Of a stretch of 64,000 bases of DNA, positions 51,101 through 55,905 are shown piece after piece (position 1 is the stretch's first letter; each line of letters begins with the position of its first letter). The stretch is taken from assembly GCA_947561585.1 (NCBI GenBank), contig CANNZV010001598.1, forward strand, positions 1 through 64,000, in the 5' to 3' direction. Source of the DNA: Caprella mutica (lineage: Eukaryota > Arthropoda > Malacostraca > Amphipoda > Caprellidae). A program made the translations under genes and the position numbers. The notes beneath the pieces were generated by a model. The model was not told the origin of the DNA, ran no database searches, and saw only the letters and a list, made by a program, of their open reading frames with translations.

Positions 51101-54100
51101 CTGTGATCTGAAACATAGGAACGTTAATAAATCTCAAATATTGGTGAAACTTGTGAATTATCGGTCAGTTTCACATCTTCGGTCATGTAAGAAGAAACGA
51201 TGTAATAGTTATCATTATATTTAAATTGGTATCCATAATACCTGCAGGTATCATGGATACCAATAAATATACAATTTTAAAAGTTAAATAATAATCATTA
51301 AAGCGTTTTTTCATATATGACCGAAGATGTGAAACCGACCGCTAATTAGTAACTTACAGTCTTATCCTATATGAGGAAAATAGAATGGCTGTAAAGAACA
51401 TCAAATGCTATTTAACAGTGAGTATTGTCAGGAGTAACAGTGAGTATTGTCAGGAGTAACAGTGAGTATTGTCAGGAGTAACAGTGAGTACTGTCAGGAG
51501 TAACAGTGAGTATTGTCAGGAGTAACAGTGAGTACTGTCAGGAGTAACAGTGAGTATTGTCAGGAGTAACAGTGAGTACTGTCAGGAGTAACAGTGAGTA
51601 TTGCCAGGAGTAACAGTGAGTACTGTCAGGAGTAACAGTGAGTATTGTCAGGAGTAACAGTGAGTACTGTCAGGAGTAACAGTGAGTACTGTCAGGAGTA
51701 ACAGTGAGTATTGTCAGGAGTAACAGTGAGTACTGTCAGGAGTAACAGTGAGTATTGTCAGGAGTAACAGTGAGTACTGTCAGGAGTAACAGTGAGTATT
51801 GTCAGGAGTAACAGTGAGTACTGTCAGGAGTAACAGTGAGTATTGTCAGGAGTAACAGTGAGTATTGTCAGGAGTAACAGTGAGTACTGTCAGGAGTAAC
51901 AGTGAGTATTGCCAGGAGTAACAGTGAGTACTGTCAGGAGTAACAGTGAGTATTGTCAGGAGTAACAGTGAGTACTGTCAGGAGTAACAGTGAGTATTGT
52001 CAGGAGTAACAGTGAGTATTGTCAGGAGTAACAGTGAGTATTGTCAGGAGTAACAGTGAGTACTGTCAGGAGTAACAGTGAGTATTGTCAGGAGTAACAG
52101 TGAGTATTGTCAGGAGTAACAGTGAGTATTGTCAGGAGTAACAGTGAGTATTGTCAGGAGTAACAGTGAGTATTGTCAGGAGTAACAGTGAGTACTGTCA
52201 GGAGTAACAGTGAGTATTGTCAGGAGTAACAGTGAGTACTGTCAGGAGTAACAGTGAGTATTGTCAGGAGTAACAGTGAGTACTGTCAGGAGTAACAGTG
52301 AGTATTGTCAGGAGTAACAGTGAGTACTGTCAGGAGTAACAGTGAGTATTGTCAGGAGTAACAGTGAGTACTGTCAGGAGTAACAGTGAGTATTGTCAGG
52401 AGTAACAGTGAGTATTGTCAGGAGTAACAGTGAGTATTGTCAGGAGTAACAGTGAGTATTGTCAGGAGTAACAGTGAGTACTGTCAGGAGTAACAGTGAG
52501 TATTGTCAGGAGTAACAGTGAGTATTGTCAGGAGTAACAGTGAGTATTGTCAGGAGTAACAGTGAGTATTGTCAGGAGTAACAGTGAGTATTGTCAGGAG
52601 TAACAGTGAGTATTGTCAGGAGTAACAGTGAGTATTGTCAGGAGTAACAGTGAGTATTGTCAGGAGTAACAGTGAGTATTGTCAGGAGTAACAGTGAGTA
52701 TTGTCAGGAGTAACAGTGAGTACTGTCAGGAGTAACAGTGAGTATTGTCAGGAGTAACAGTGAGTACTGTCAGGAGTAACAGTGAGTATTGTCAGGAGTA
52801 ACAGTGAGTACTGTCAGGAGTAACAGTGAGTATTGTCAGGAGTAACAGTGAGTATTGTCAGGAGTAACAGTGAGTACTGTCAGGAGTAACAGTGAGTATT
52901 GTCAGGAGTAACAGTGAGTATTGTCAGGAGTAACAGTGAGTATTGTCAGGAGTAACAGTGAGTATTGTCAGGAGTAACAGTGAGTATTGTCAGGAGTAAC
53001 AGTGAGTATTGTCAGGAGTAACTAACATGATGTACTGTGACATCAAAACAGTACTTTCTGACTAACTTGTCAGGGAAAGGTAAAACCACATTTCCCCTGA
53101 CTAAAATGATTTAATTGTTTCATTACCATTAATGGTAGTCTAGAAATTCGTGAGCCTTTCGGCTGATTACTGTTTTAGAATGCTTTTGAGGTAACATGTA
53201 CATATATTGCGTTTTATTGAACTTACTGTATAGGTGATGATACTTAAAAATGAAATAGCTATATTATTTATCTTTAAAAATAGATTAATTGAGTACATTA
53301 TTACATATACTATGTATAATAATGACCAGTAACTTAAAGCAAACTGATCATTTAATTCTCGGATAAATTTCAATTTCCATAAACGATATTCAAAAATTCA
53401 ATAATTTCCTATTTTTATAAAGGAACTTCTTTCTCAATAAATTTTCCCTATCATTACCTCCCATAATTTTTCTATATAGAAATAGAACAACTCCCACAAC
53501 TGCCAAAGTATATCAGAGTATGTTGAGCAAGTTAGTTCAGTATTTGAAAGTATGAACACAGCGGGTCATGCTTTATTCGATTTTGTCACTTTCACCCGCT
53601 AGTAACATACGTAATCAAAATTAATCACTTACGTGTAATAAATTTAATTAACGGAAACTAAGACACTATTCAGAATTCACTTGATTGAAGGGAAATGGAG
53701 ACAAATTAATACTGTAAACTAATTCAATTAATAATACTATTAGAATAATATTAAATTATAATAATCGGACTAAAATATAAAGAATAACTAAGAAGTTTTT
53801 GAACGAACATACCATATATAACTACATAAAACATAATAAATATTCATATTCCATTGAAATATATGCATAGCTAATACCTAAAAAGTAAACAAACAATAAT
53901 AGTGTGGGTAAATATGATAACATCTTGTAAATCACTTGCATAAATACAAACTTTCTTCTTTTGAGTCCAATGAACACACCTCGTGAAATCCAACCCTAGT
54001 GGGTGTGAAGGACCCCTTCCCTCCTTTGGGTCCCAGATTGACTTCAGTCTGCACTGGTCCCTGTGGTCCACTGACGTACACTTTGATTTCACTTCTTACG

Positions 54101-54135
54101 ACGTCGTTAGCGAGGTAATCAACCTTGAAATTTAC
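12010..54135 (-). CDS. jbug: Filamin-family actin cross-linker, 32 exons, 5' partial (jitterbug-like)
   Basis: Filamins cross-link and anchor F-actin and act as cytoplasmic scaffolds. Here 32 exons join in one frame (9,654 nt, 3,217 residues plus TGA): 53980-54135, 50976-51107, 50197-50418, 49052-49283, 48832-48920, 48063-48628, 47778-47971, 45002-46099, 44145-44294, 43099-44040, 42873-43014, 42152-42231, 41842-42009, 26353-26520, 25859-26080, 25502-25647, 25201-25369, 24773-24901, 24444-24536, 23989-24085, 23487-23583, 19591-19720, 17957-18178, 17368-17763, 16982-17119, 16475-16648, 15575-15918, 13285-15492, 12864-13178, 12560-12680, 12245-12426, 12010-12141. All junctions are GT/AG with matching phases. 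About 24 repeats end in the filamin signature (V)xGSPF; many start with VDASQAGxGxLEI. The CH actin-binding domains lie upstream of the window. The jitterbug assignment rests on the long Ser-rich insert and on a last repeat (VEVKW...GSPF...MIFDAQDEL) unlike my recollection of the cheerio/vertebrate filamin end; this is inference. Filamin identity itself is near certain. Confidence 0.93.
12245..12426 (-). CDS. jbug: Filamin exon 31: second half of the last Ig repeat
   Basis: Phase 1/0, 61 residues. AFRVEMQRESQKDRTILCKY, DPTEPGDYRVEVKWSGEHVP, GSPFMIMIFDAQDELNRYMS. In vertebrate filamins the last repeat mediates dimerisation; whether this one does cannot be told from the sequence. Confidence 0.94.
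12560..12680 (-). CDS. jbug: Filamin exon 30: first half of the last Ig repeat
   Basis: Phase 0/1, 41 residues. VKVYGPGIEHGVLATYQSRF, then ICDTRGAGAGQLTVRIRGPK. Donor AAAG|GTAAAT. Confidence 0.94.
12864..13178 (-). CDS. jbug: Filamin exon 29: one complete Ig repeat
   Basis: 105 codons, phase 0/0. VDGSADATRVVCSGDGLRHG, FIDTRRAGPGELTARCNGPT, NIRPQESGRHSLIMQYENEH, VPGSPYTIKVAGAPDPSK. Confidence 0.95.
13285..15492 (-). CDS. jbug: Filamin exon 28: giant exon with eight Ig repeats
   Basis: 2,208 nt, 736 codons, phase 0/0, without an intron. Repeat ends are visible at GSPFKCDVKDLEP, TSPFAVEASDP, TSSFELPVRNP, GSPFVCTAYDVNK, GSPLTVDVGE, GSPFHPKIID, DSPVVGYAPS and KGCPLK. Spacing is about 90-95 residues, as expected of filamin. 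The exon begins VNRPVTFTVDASQAGEGTLE. It contrasts sharply with the many small exons upstream and may reflect intron loss. It is the strongest single piece of evidence for the gene family. Confidence 0.97.
15575..15918 (-). CDS. jbug: Filamin exon 27: Ig repeat end plus one complete repeat
   Basis: Phase 1/0, 115 residues. GSPFKCRVTDSSQVAITGNG, then IAIDPRGAEIGECLIQVTSP, EFQPMEVGPHSVNILLDGEP and GSPFTCNIYDVTRVQVSGL. Donor AAG|GTGAGT. Confidence 0.95.
15919..16474 (-). other. Intron 26 with tandem donor copies
   Basis: Intron between exons 26 and 27. 16358-16474 contains a 43-bp tandem repeat whose first unit ends at the true donor of exon 26. The rest is plain AT-rich intron. Confidence 0.8.
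16349..16487 (-). repeat. 43-bp tandem repeat that copies an exon end and splice donor
   Basis: The word CAATAAGTTGGTACTTA occurs at 16358, 16401 and 16444, and ACCTGGTAC at 16387, 16430 and 16473, an exact 43-bp period. The copy at 16473 is the real exon 26/intron junction. The other two carry CCAG|GTACTAA decoy donors. Confidence 0.85.
16475..16648 (-). CDS. jbug: Filamin exon 26: Ig repeat core, donor inside a 43-bp repeat
   Basis: Phase 1/1, 58 residues. DASQAGAGNLEIIVSVNNRN, then FKPKEAAVHTLSVKFNGEPV. The last 13 exon bases plus donor (CCTGTACCAG|GTAAT) are copied twice more, at 43-bp spacing, into the following intron. Confidence 0.93.
16982..17119 (-). CDS. jbug: Filamin exon 25: Ig repeat end and linker
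   Basis: Phase 1/1, 46 residues. GDHSVEVRVAEVIVPGSPFL, then VKSFDSSKVKVTEVTNGVVS and KPVYFS. Donor TCCA|GTGAGT. Confidence 0.93.
17368..17763 (-). CDS. jbug: Filamin exon 24: Ig repeat and start of the next
   Basis: Phase 1/1, 132 residues. VETYNAGPGNLEVTVNNGQV, FNPKEARPHVVELRFNGENV, GSPFTCEIVDVSRVTVAGTG, then VDAKASVDQLGVLILSPTRQ and LYTPREV. Two half-repeats that are separate exons elsewhere are fused here, consistent with intron loss. Confidence 0.94.
17957..18178 (-). CDS. jbug: Filamin exon 23: Ig repeat second half and linker
   Basis: Phase 1/1, 74 residues. GPNGLPVSAQVQDKGNQTFK, EFNPKVAGEHKINVSYMGE, IPGSPFSCKVYDVSAIKV. It has the same length (222 nt) and phases as exon 15, so both are probably copies of one ancestral exon. 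Confidence 0.93.
18179..19590 (-). other. Intron 22, no distinct feature
   Basis: 1.4 kb of AT-rich intron between exons 22 and 23. I see no repeat array, Ig signature or other exon. Confidence 0.5.
19591..19720 (-). CDS. jbug: Filamin exon 22: Ig repeat start, beyond the minisatellite intron
   Basis: Phase 0/1. VQADPNRIVVSGQNLAATAV, then GKPSFFTIANVTGSVEDVEI. I chose the acceptor at 19721-19722. An AG 21 bp upstream (ctctag) would put a TAA in frame immediately, so it cannot be the coding acceptor. Confidence 0.88.
19867..23472. repeat. 27-bp minisatellite, about 3.6 kb, with higher-order duplication
   Basis: About 133 copies of a 27-bp unit (core GACATCATGTCAGTGTTTCT plus TAGTAAG), with variants GATATCAAGCCAGT and ATCACGTCAGT. 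Because 27 is a multiple of three, reading frames stay open for over 1,200 codons on both strands, but they only encode a nine-residue repeat and are not genes. Rare variants recur at fixed spacing: GTAATGAC at 20261 and 21530, and the TTTGT variant at 21172 and 22441, each 1,269 bp (47 units) apart. The array fills the intron between filamin exons 21 and 22 and stops about 14 bp from the exon 21 donor. Confidence 0.95.
23487..23583 (-). CDS. jbug: Filamin exon 21: Ig repeat second half
   Basis: Phase 2/0, 33 residues. FAVSFIPLEAIDHIINISFN, then KESVAGSPFVAK. Its donor (AAG|GTACGC) lies only about 14 bp from the first degenerate unit of the 3.6-kb 27-bp minisatellite. Confidence 0.92.
23584..23988 (-). 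other. Intron 20, no distinct feature
   Basis: 405 bp of AT-rich intron between exons 20 and 21. Nothing further seen. Confidence 0.5.
23989..24085 (-). CDS. jbug: Filamin exon 20: Ig repeat first half
   Basis: Phase 1/2, 32 residues. VDASEAGEGNLEISISGHGR, then NIPTQVHPQGSAR. In exons 13, 16 and 26 this unit and the next half-repeat lie in one exon, or are cut elsewhere. Here an intron splits it after GSA(R). Confidence 0.92.
24086..24443 (-). other. Intron 19, no distinct feature
   Basis: 358 bp of AT-rich intron between exons 19 and 20. Nothing further seen. Confidence 0.5.
24444..24536 (-). CDS. jbug: Filamin exon 19: short Ig repeat end and linker exon
   Basis: 93 nt, phase 1/1. GTPFTCKVYDSSKVNVSHIP, then RGAIGKSLQFI. 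It pairs with exon 20, which begins V-DASEAG. Confidence 0.92.
24773..24901 (-). CDS. jbug: Filamin exon 18: Ig repeat second half
   Basis: Phase 1/1, 43 residues. PSQSTLPVRVSGSVKTGFMA, then EFTPLEVGAHTIIVNSNDTA. Donor TCAG|GTCAGTG. Confidence 0.9.
25201..25369 (-). CDS. jbug: Filamin exon 17: Ig repeat end and next repeat start
   Basis: Phase 0/1. FNGETVRGCPFMCRVADTSR, with GCPF instead of GSPF, then VGRPSAFTISVDGGGSAELI. Donor AAGA|GTGAGTG. Confidence 0.92.
25502..25647 (-). CDS. jbug: Filamin exon 16: Ig repeat core
   Basis: Phase 1/0, 49 residues. VDASQAGEGQLEISINDGEV, then CLVSFTPDVAKTHTIDIK. Acceptor ccttttag, donor AAG|GTTGGT. Confidence 0.93.
25859..26080 (-). CDS. jbug: Filamin exon 15: Ig repeat second half and next repeat start
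   Basis: Phase 1/1, 74 residues. Contains MLQVSFTTSEVGSYVVEVTT, VQGSPFIAKAYDAGLIRV and DVPNGVVGQPCQF. Donor AGAG|GTGGGT. Same class as exons 12 and 23-25. Confidence 0.93.
26353..26520 (-). CDS. jbug: Filamin exon 14: Ig repeat end and start of a Gly-rich repeat
   Basis: Phase 1/1, 56 residues. GSPWRMSVMESGGDGAGGPR, then VSVLGDSIKHFPSGQVSVFE and IAAPGLRKEDVQVHIV. The first five residues complete the repeat of exon 13. The A-B linker is Gly-rich and unusual. Confidence 0.92.
26580..26729. mobile_element. MITE-like element, GTAAGTTA family, compact copy
   Basis: About 150 bp with inverted halves: GTAAGTTATGAATTATCGGT on the left, and on the right ATGTGAAACTGACCAATATC then TCGTAACTTA. The central loop is AT-rich. 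It lies at the 3' side of the 15-kb intron, 60 bp from exon 14. Confidence 0.7.
27292..27808. repeat. Interspersed repeat family D, copy 2
   Basis: Starts tagattacgtgcgctcagta and ends after the (ATAA)n tract with gcattctgcgaaggtaa. Inverted termini ACCTTCGC/GCGAAGGT. Internal direct repeats contain TGCAATATGGTTCAATACTT. Confidence 0.7.
27854..27976. repeat. Interspersed repeat family D, internally deleted copy 3
   Basis: Keeps the left motif (gtagagcgcatacc then atcgtcgccgcttt) and the right motif (ataaccttccgcaagtttgt), with about 75 bp between. This looks like an internal deletion derivative. Confidence 0.55.
28630..28905. repeat. GTGCACT/CACTAGTG palindrome-rich cluster
   Basis: Repeated words GTGCACTCACTGGTGTGCAC, CTAGCTAGCACTAGTG and GTTCTCCGACTAGTGT in about 275 bp. 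Many are self-complementary (GTGCAC, CACTAGTG, GCTAGC). Degenerate tandem structure of about 35-45 bp. Confidence 0.6.
30990..31876. repeat. G-rich minisatellite, (GTGATGGGGTAAAGTGGGGG)n
   Basis: About 40 degenerate units with runs of 4-10 G on the plus strand. Because the filamin gene is transcribed from the minus strand, the RNA would be C-rich and the G-rich strand is the template. It has strong G-quadruplex potential on the plus strand. G-run length differs between units. Confidence 0.9.
31877..32195. repeat. Two adjoining minisatellites of 30-33 bp
   Basis: 31877-31985 repeats AACTACATGGGGTTACAGTG plus AGGGAAACATGT. 31990-32195 repeats ATACAACAGTATGGGGATAC plus AGTGGGGGAGAT. They look derived from the neighbouring G-rich array and share (G)GGTTACAGTG/GGATACAGTG words. 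Confidence 0.85.
32360..32450. repeat. Short tandem repeat, AACTTAGTCACATAAT, 16 bp
   Basis: Five to six copies of AACTTAGTCACATAAT with single-base variants. Confidence 0.8.
32962..33657. repeat. 19-bp minisatellite, GATGCCAATGTACTACAGA
   Basis: About 36 copies with variants GATACC and TACAAC. Because 19 is not a multiple of three, all three plus-strand frames read the same repeat peptide, giving 200-300-codon open frames that are not genes. Confidence 0.95.
33776..34822. repeat. 47-bp minisatellite, about 22 copies
   Basis: The unit begins GCATCTCTCTAGATCTTCTA and continues ACAATTGTGAGAGATATGAA then CAATATT. Copies are nearly identical; variants (AGATCTGCT, ATATCTTCT, TCCAGAT) are confined to the left half, so the right half is recently homogenised. 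Each unit contains ATCTCTC and GAGAGAT words that can pair. Confidence 0.95.
35740..35900. repeat. GAGTTACCTGTTACATGTAAC degenerate repeat
   Basis: Five to six degenerate units built from GTTACCTGTTACATGTAACT, itself partly palindromic. Confidence 0.65.
36190..36425. repeat. Degenerate AGTGTATA-type low-order repeat
   Basis: Recurring words CAGTGTATA, TATAGCTATATTCAGTG, CACTGTA. No clear period. An old decayed array. Confidence 0.45.
37905..37955. repeat. 25-bp tandem duplication
   Basis: TGCCTACAGAGCTAAAAGTA plus GTCAC is present twice, back to back. Confidence 0.85.
38155..38345. repeat. Degenerate repeat of TCTCAGGTAATGGAGAAAGG
   Basis: Four degenerate units of about 48-52 bp containing TCAGGTA(A/T)..GGAGAAA(G/C)G and AAACAGTTTCTGT. 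Confidence 0.65.
38910..39362. repeat. AT-rich minisatellite, AACTATTGGAGAATATT(TTAAAATA)
   Basis: About 19 units that alternate between a 25-bp form (with TTAAAATA), a form with TAAAAATA and a 20-bp short form (AATAAACTATTGGAGAATATT-like). The long/long/short order partly repeats, suggesting higher-order duplication. Confidence 0.9.
41842..42009 (-). CDS. jbug: Filamin exon 13: Ig repeat core
   Basis: Phase 1/1. DGSSAGSGNLEILVNGGHV followed by FVPHSSILHTIEMTFNEEKV. It belongs to the exon class that starts with V/I-D-x-S-x-A-G and ends VP(G). It is followed by the largest intron seen here, 15.3 kb. Confidence 0.93.
42152..42231 (-). CDS. jbug: Filamin exon 12: repeat end and next repeat start
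   Basis: 80 nt, phase 2 in, phase 1 out. CYVYDAQAIKVDEIPDGVVG is the repeat end and linker, and QPVEFE leads into the next repeat. The pattern DxxxIKVxxIPxGxVGxPVxF recurs in exons 15, 19 and 25, which shows tandem duplication of exon sets within the gene. Confidence 0.92.
42232..42872 (-). other. Intron 11, no distinct feature
   Basis: 641 bp between exons 11 and 12. AT-rich. An 81-codon plus-strand frame (42595-42840) has no recognisable family and is probably chance. Confidence 0.5.
42873..43014 (-). CDS. jbug: Filamin exon 11: Ig repeat second half
   Basis: Phase 1 in, phase 2 out. GPRKKEIPVQVYPG, then VFSPEEVGEHSVTVRVEDVH and VPGSPFR: the canonical filamin E-F-G strands. It completes the repeat begun in exon 10. 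Confidence 0.93.
43099..44040 (-). CDS. jbug: Filamin exon 10: disordered segment leading into an Ig repeat
   Basis: Phase 1/1, 314 residues. Polar and rich in Ser, Asn, Lys, Glu and Tyr for about 260 residues. It then re-enters filamin structure: PVTVDASRVTVSGSAVRLVG, then SAEFFLSAPENLNVDDIYVE, the first half of a divergent Ig repeat finished by exons 11 and 12. The insert therefore ends near residue 1210 of the joined protein. Confidence 0.88.
44145..44294 (-). CDS. jbug: Filamin exon 9: disordered segment
   Basis: Phase 1/1, 50 residues. Contains GSSRDFRDGINGGPNNRDEY and SYLPDPPPGFESSKIDAS, with a PDPPPGF motif. Donor TCAA|GTAAGAAA. No domain. Supported by the phase match with exons 8 and 10 and by continuity of composition. 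Confidence 0.82.
44295..45001 (-). other. Intron 8, no distinct feature
   Basis: 707 bp of AT-rich intron between exons 8 and 9. Nothing further seen. Confidence 0.5.
45002..46099 (-). CDS. jbug: Filamin exon 8: long Ser/Pro-rich disordered segment
   Basis: Phase 1 in, phase 1 out, about 366 residues. It opens VDVEEFERNGVKVIRTKRTI, continues with a TEKTYRTHRTVEE motif, then a long stretch of SP/SPF motifs (SPKLSPRSPIS, NSPFRTSSPFSNSRSSSPFG), typical proline-directed kinase sites, and a Tyr/Lys-rich C-terminal third (DYYSSTMTTSSKQYEQNIK). No globular domain is recognised. It is part of the insert that separates visible Ig repeats 3 and 4. Confidence 0.88.
47143..47170 (-). CDS. Candidate alternative first coding exon for a C-terminal isoform
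   Basis: An ATG with A at -3 and G at +4 opens MGKVVDPSP and runs into a consensus donor, CCAG|GTAATAAC, leaving one base over (phase 1). Exon 8 accepts exactly phase 1, giving MGKVVDPSPVDVEEFE. It cannot be an internal cassette after exon 7, because that phase meets TAA at once. A TATA-like ctatatagta lies a few dozen bases upstream on the minus strand. It would start an isoform lacking the actin-binding domain. The evidence is short and could be coincidental. Confidence 0.35.
47518..47621 (-). CDS. Candidate alternative terminal exon coding a transmembrane tail
   Basis: Directly visible: a polypyrimidine tract and acceptor (ctttctgctttag) at 47622-47634 followed by 33 sense codons and TAG at 47518-47520. 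Read in phase 1, the phase supplied by exon 7, it gives DDHSHFLYGILAMHTV followed by TLWVVVGALVAIKSGRSK. This is a hydrophobic segment of about 20-22 residues ending in a short basic tail, the form of a C-terminal membrane anchor. A product ending here would be a tail-anchored protein carrying the N-terminal filamin part without the C-terminal Ig rod. A possible AATAAA (minus strand) lies near 47022-47027. It could be a chance open frame in intron sequence, but in-phase hydrophobicity with a positive tail is hard to get by chance. Confidence 0.55.
47778..47971 (-). CDS. jbug: Filamin exon 7: Pro/Ser-rich segment, branch point between isoforms
   Basis: One base, 64 codons, one base. It encodes WSSMNDSRSS, a proline-rich stretch (SMSPPPRSP, ASPPPPIRSSSP, candidate SH3/WW ligands) and VSQISRVAPKSNE. 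It ends GAAG|GTAGGT in phase 1. It can join exon 8 (long form) or the candidate terminal exon at 47518-47621 (membrane-tail form), since both accept phase 1. Confidence 0.85.
48063..48628 (-). CDS. jbug: Filamin exon 6: Ser/Asn-rich disordered segment
   Basis: 188 codons plus two bases. Acceptor ttatcgcag, donor AA|GTAAGT. The sequence is low in hydrophobics and rich in Ser, Asn, Thr and Lys, with runs such as NTSSSSSNGLKEVNNSTS. It contains an internal duplication of about 20 residues (two copies ending LNRSSEKVSSKS). No domain is recognised. Its open frame, GC-richer base composition and exact phase fit with its neighbours support it as coding. Confidence 0.85.
48832..48920 (-). CDS. jbug: Filamin exon 5: Ig repeat end and basic linker
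   Basis: Enters in phase 1 and ends in phase 0. GSPFSLYLGIEKPP completes the Ig repeat, followed by a Lys/Arg-rich linker (ERKSKARKVRSANNQK). This is the last globular element before the long disordered insert. The basic stretch could be a localisation or membrane-contact signal, but nothing in the sequence proves this. Confidence 0.88.
49052..49283 (-). CDS. jbug: Filamin exon 4: Ig repeat
   Basis: 77 codons plus one base. PTGKPFTLLIDSAACGFGDV resembles the usual FxVDxxxAGxGxL opening. FTPFEAARHKVYVYFNG is the conserved second half. The exon ends in phase 1 inside GHEVR(G), continued by GSPF in exon 5. Confidence 0.92.
49284..50196 (-). other. Intron 3 with foldback element
   Basis: Intron between exons 3 and 4. 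Holds the inverted-repeat element at 49379-49700 and donor-copy repeats at its 5' end (50131-50196). Confidence 0.7.
49379..49700. mobile_element. Foldback/MITE-like element
   Basis: Left half contains TTTCGAGTTCAC, GGGACACTTAAGTGCATCAA and GATGCACTTTAGTGTCTC. The right half contains their inverted forms, ending GTGAACTCGAAACACTCAAG. Several nested GACACTTAAGTG-type palindromes. No coding capacity. Confidence 0.6.
50125..50225 (-). repeat. 29-30-bp tandem copies of the exon 3 end and donor
   Basis: GACTAAC occurs at 50131, 50160 and 50190, each followed by a version of (A)TTTATTGCATTAGGGTCA. On the minus strand this is GACCC(T/G)AATGCA(A)TAAA|GTTAGTC, the exon 3 3' end. The two extra copies give decoy junctions. 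Confidence 0.8.
50197..50418 (-). CDS. jbug: Filamin exon 3: Ig repeat body
   Basis: 74 codons, phase 0/0. Contains GELDVQAHGPSGR, the FQPDEAGEWSIAVTYDG core and IQGSPFHCHVYDPNAIK, a textbook filamin repeat end. The donor is AAG|GTTAGT. The exon end and donor are duplicated twice downstream, with a period of 29-30 bp. Confidence 0.93.
50570..50985. repeat. CTCACTCACTACTCACCAGTA repeat containing about ten decoy splice donors
   Basis: A degenerate TCAC-rich array. In its right half CACCAGTACT occurs about eleven times; on the minus strand each is AGTACTG|GTGAGT, identical to the true exon 2 donor, which is the last copy (50975-50976). The left part (50570-50730) is TCACTCAC-type microsatellite. 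Confidence 0.9.
50976..51107 (-). CDS. jbug: Filamin exon 2: end of one Ig repeat, start of the next
   Basis: 44 codons, phase 0/0. ITVTYEEEVVEGCPVRVRVL closes the repeat begun in exon 1, with EGCP in place of GSPF. GGLDPCALGSIVEVL opens the next repeat. The donor TACTG|GTGAGT is itself the core of the adjacent intronic repeat at 50570-50975, so the choice among identical donors rests on coding phase and on the exon 3 match. Confidence 0.85.
51151..51357. mobile_element. MITE-like element, GTAAGTTAC family
   Basis: About 207 bp. Left TGTGAATTATCGGTCAGTTT, right the inverse ending GCTAATTAGTAACTTAC. The centre carries a perfect palindrome, GGTATC(C)ATGATACCTGCAGG and its complement, as in the foldback at 2533-3190, so the two are related. 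Confidence 0.7.
51415..53025. repeat. 22-bp minisatellite, AGTAACAGTGAGTATTGTCAGG
   Basis: About 73 almost perfect copies of a 22-bp unit, core AACAGTGAGTATTGTCAGG. Nearly all variation is TATTG versus TACTG, plus rare TTGCCAGG, and these alternate in long runs. This points to recent expansion with gene-conversion-like mixing. Confidence 0.95.
53980..54135 (-). CDS. jbug: Filamin exon 1 of window: first part of an Ig repeat
   Basis: 52 codons, phase 0 to phase 0. Acceptor ctgtttcag, donor GTGTGT. The residues (VSGPQGPVQTEV, then GSFTPTRVGFHE) are the middle strands of a filamin Ig repeat that ends in exon 2. It is the most 5' exon I can find. No further Ig signature is visible between 54136 and 64000, so the upstream intron exceeds 9.8 kb. 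Confidence 0.85.
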
Positions 54136-54912
54136 CTGAAACAGAGCAAATAGTTAGGCAATACACAGTGGTGTACTATCGGAGAAAAGAGTCACTATGA
54201 TTTTAATTACACCATTAACAGGTTTCCAATTTTTACTATTTTGAAACAGTAGTAAAATATCTACAAACATTGCAAAAGTTTCTATTTTGGAAATGTGAAA
54301 TTAGTGAACTGCGATGAAATCATTAGAGATGCACTTATATTGACTGTGAAAACATCTAATTAATCAAGAAATAAATTATTCCTGACATCTAATTAATTAA
54401 ACCTGAATAAGAGGAGATATTTTGACACGTCAGTTATCTAAAAGATGCGGTTATACACAATAAGATATGAGGTGTGCAGTGAACCTATAATAAAGCAGGA
54501 TATGCTATACTAATCAAAGATGATATATTTTGTTGAAGTTATAATTATTGCATTTAAGTATAGAAGAAAATATGCTTTCAATAAAACAAAATTGATATAA
54601 AAATAATATATATATATATATATTATTTACTTACAAAACAATGAACATATTCATTGTTTTCAAATATAAAAATGAACACTTCATTATTAGAACGAATGAA
54701 ATGAAATTCATATACTAATATTTTATAATAGTAATGTATTAAAATAGAAAAGATATGCATTGTTGATCAAGGTTTAAGTGTTATGAGATTAGTATGAAAA
54801 TATGCGAAATGATTCTTGTTAATATGGAATGGTGAAAATAACTGTAACTAGACAATTAGTATTATTCTAAAAACTAGTATAGCAAATAAGAGAAAAAAAA
54901 AGTTATGTAGGG

Positions 54913-55905
54913 GAATTCACTGCTTTGCCATTCACTGCTTTGCCATTCACTGCTTTGCCATTCACTGCTTTACCATTCACTGCTTTACCATTCACTGCTT
55001 TACCATTCACTGCTTTACCATTCACTGCTTTGCCATTCACTGCTTTGCCATTCACTGCTTTACCATTCACTGCTTTACCATTCACTGCTTTACCATTCAC
55101 TGCTTTACCATTCACTACTTTACCATTCACTGCTTTGCCATTCACTGCTTTGCAATTCACTACTTTACCATTCACTGCTTTACCATTCACTGCTTTACCA
55201 TTCACTGCTTTACCATTCACTACTTTACCATTCACTGCTTTGCCATTCACTACTTTACCATTCACTACTTTACCATTCACTGCTTTGCCATTCACTACTT
55301 TACCATTCACTGCTTCACCATTCACTGCTTTACCATTCACTGCTTTACCATTCACTACTTTACCATTCACTGCTTTGCCATTCACTGCTTTACCATTCAC
55401 TACTTTACCATTCACTGCTTTACCATTCACTGCTTTACCATTCACTGCTTTGCCATTCACTGCTTTACCATTCACTGCTTTACCATTCACTGCTTTACCA
55501 TTCACTGCTTTACCATTCACTACTTTACCATTCACTGCTTTGCCATTCACTGCTTTACCATTCACTGCTTTACCATTCACTACTTTACCATTCACTACTT
55601 TACCATTCACTGCTTTGCCATTCACTGCTTTACCATTCACTGCTTTGCCATTCACTGCTTTACCATTCACTACTTTACCATTCACTGCTTTGCCATTCAC
55701 TGCTTTGCCATTCACTGCTTTACCATTCACTGCTTTACCATTCACTACTTTACCATTCACTGCTTTGCCATTCACTGCTTTACCATTCACTGCTTTGCCA
55801 TTCACTACTTTACCATTCACTACTTTACCATTCACTGCTTTGCCATTCACTGCTTTGCCATTCACTGCTTTACCATTCACTGCTTTGCCATTCACTGCTT
55901 CATTC
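54913..55905. repeat. 15-bp minisatellite, TTCACTGCTTTACCA
   Basis: About 66 copies. Variants are ACTACTTT (versus ACTGCTTT) and TTGCCA (versus TTACCA). Fifteen bp keeps frames open on both strands (five-residue repeats LPFTA and VNGKA), but there is no gene-like start or flank, so these are not genes. Confidence 0.95.

Larger units (their letters stand above)
51108..53979 (-). other. Intron 1 (between exons 1 and 2)
   Basis: 2.9-kb intron. Contains the MITE (51151-51357) and the 22-bp array (51415-53025). 53026-53979 is AT-rich with nothing recognised. Confidence 0.75.
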
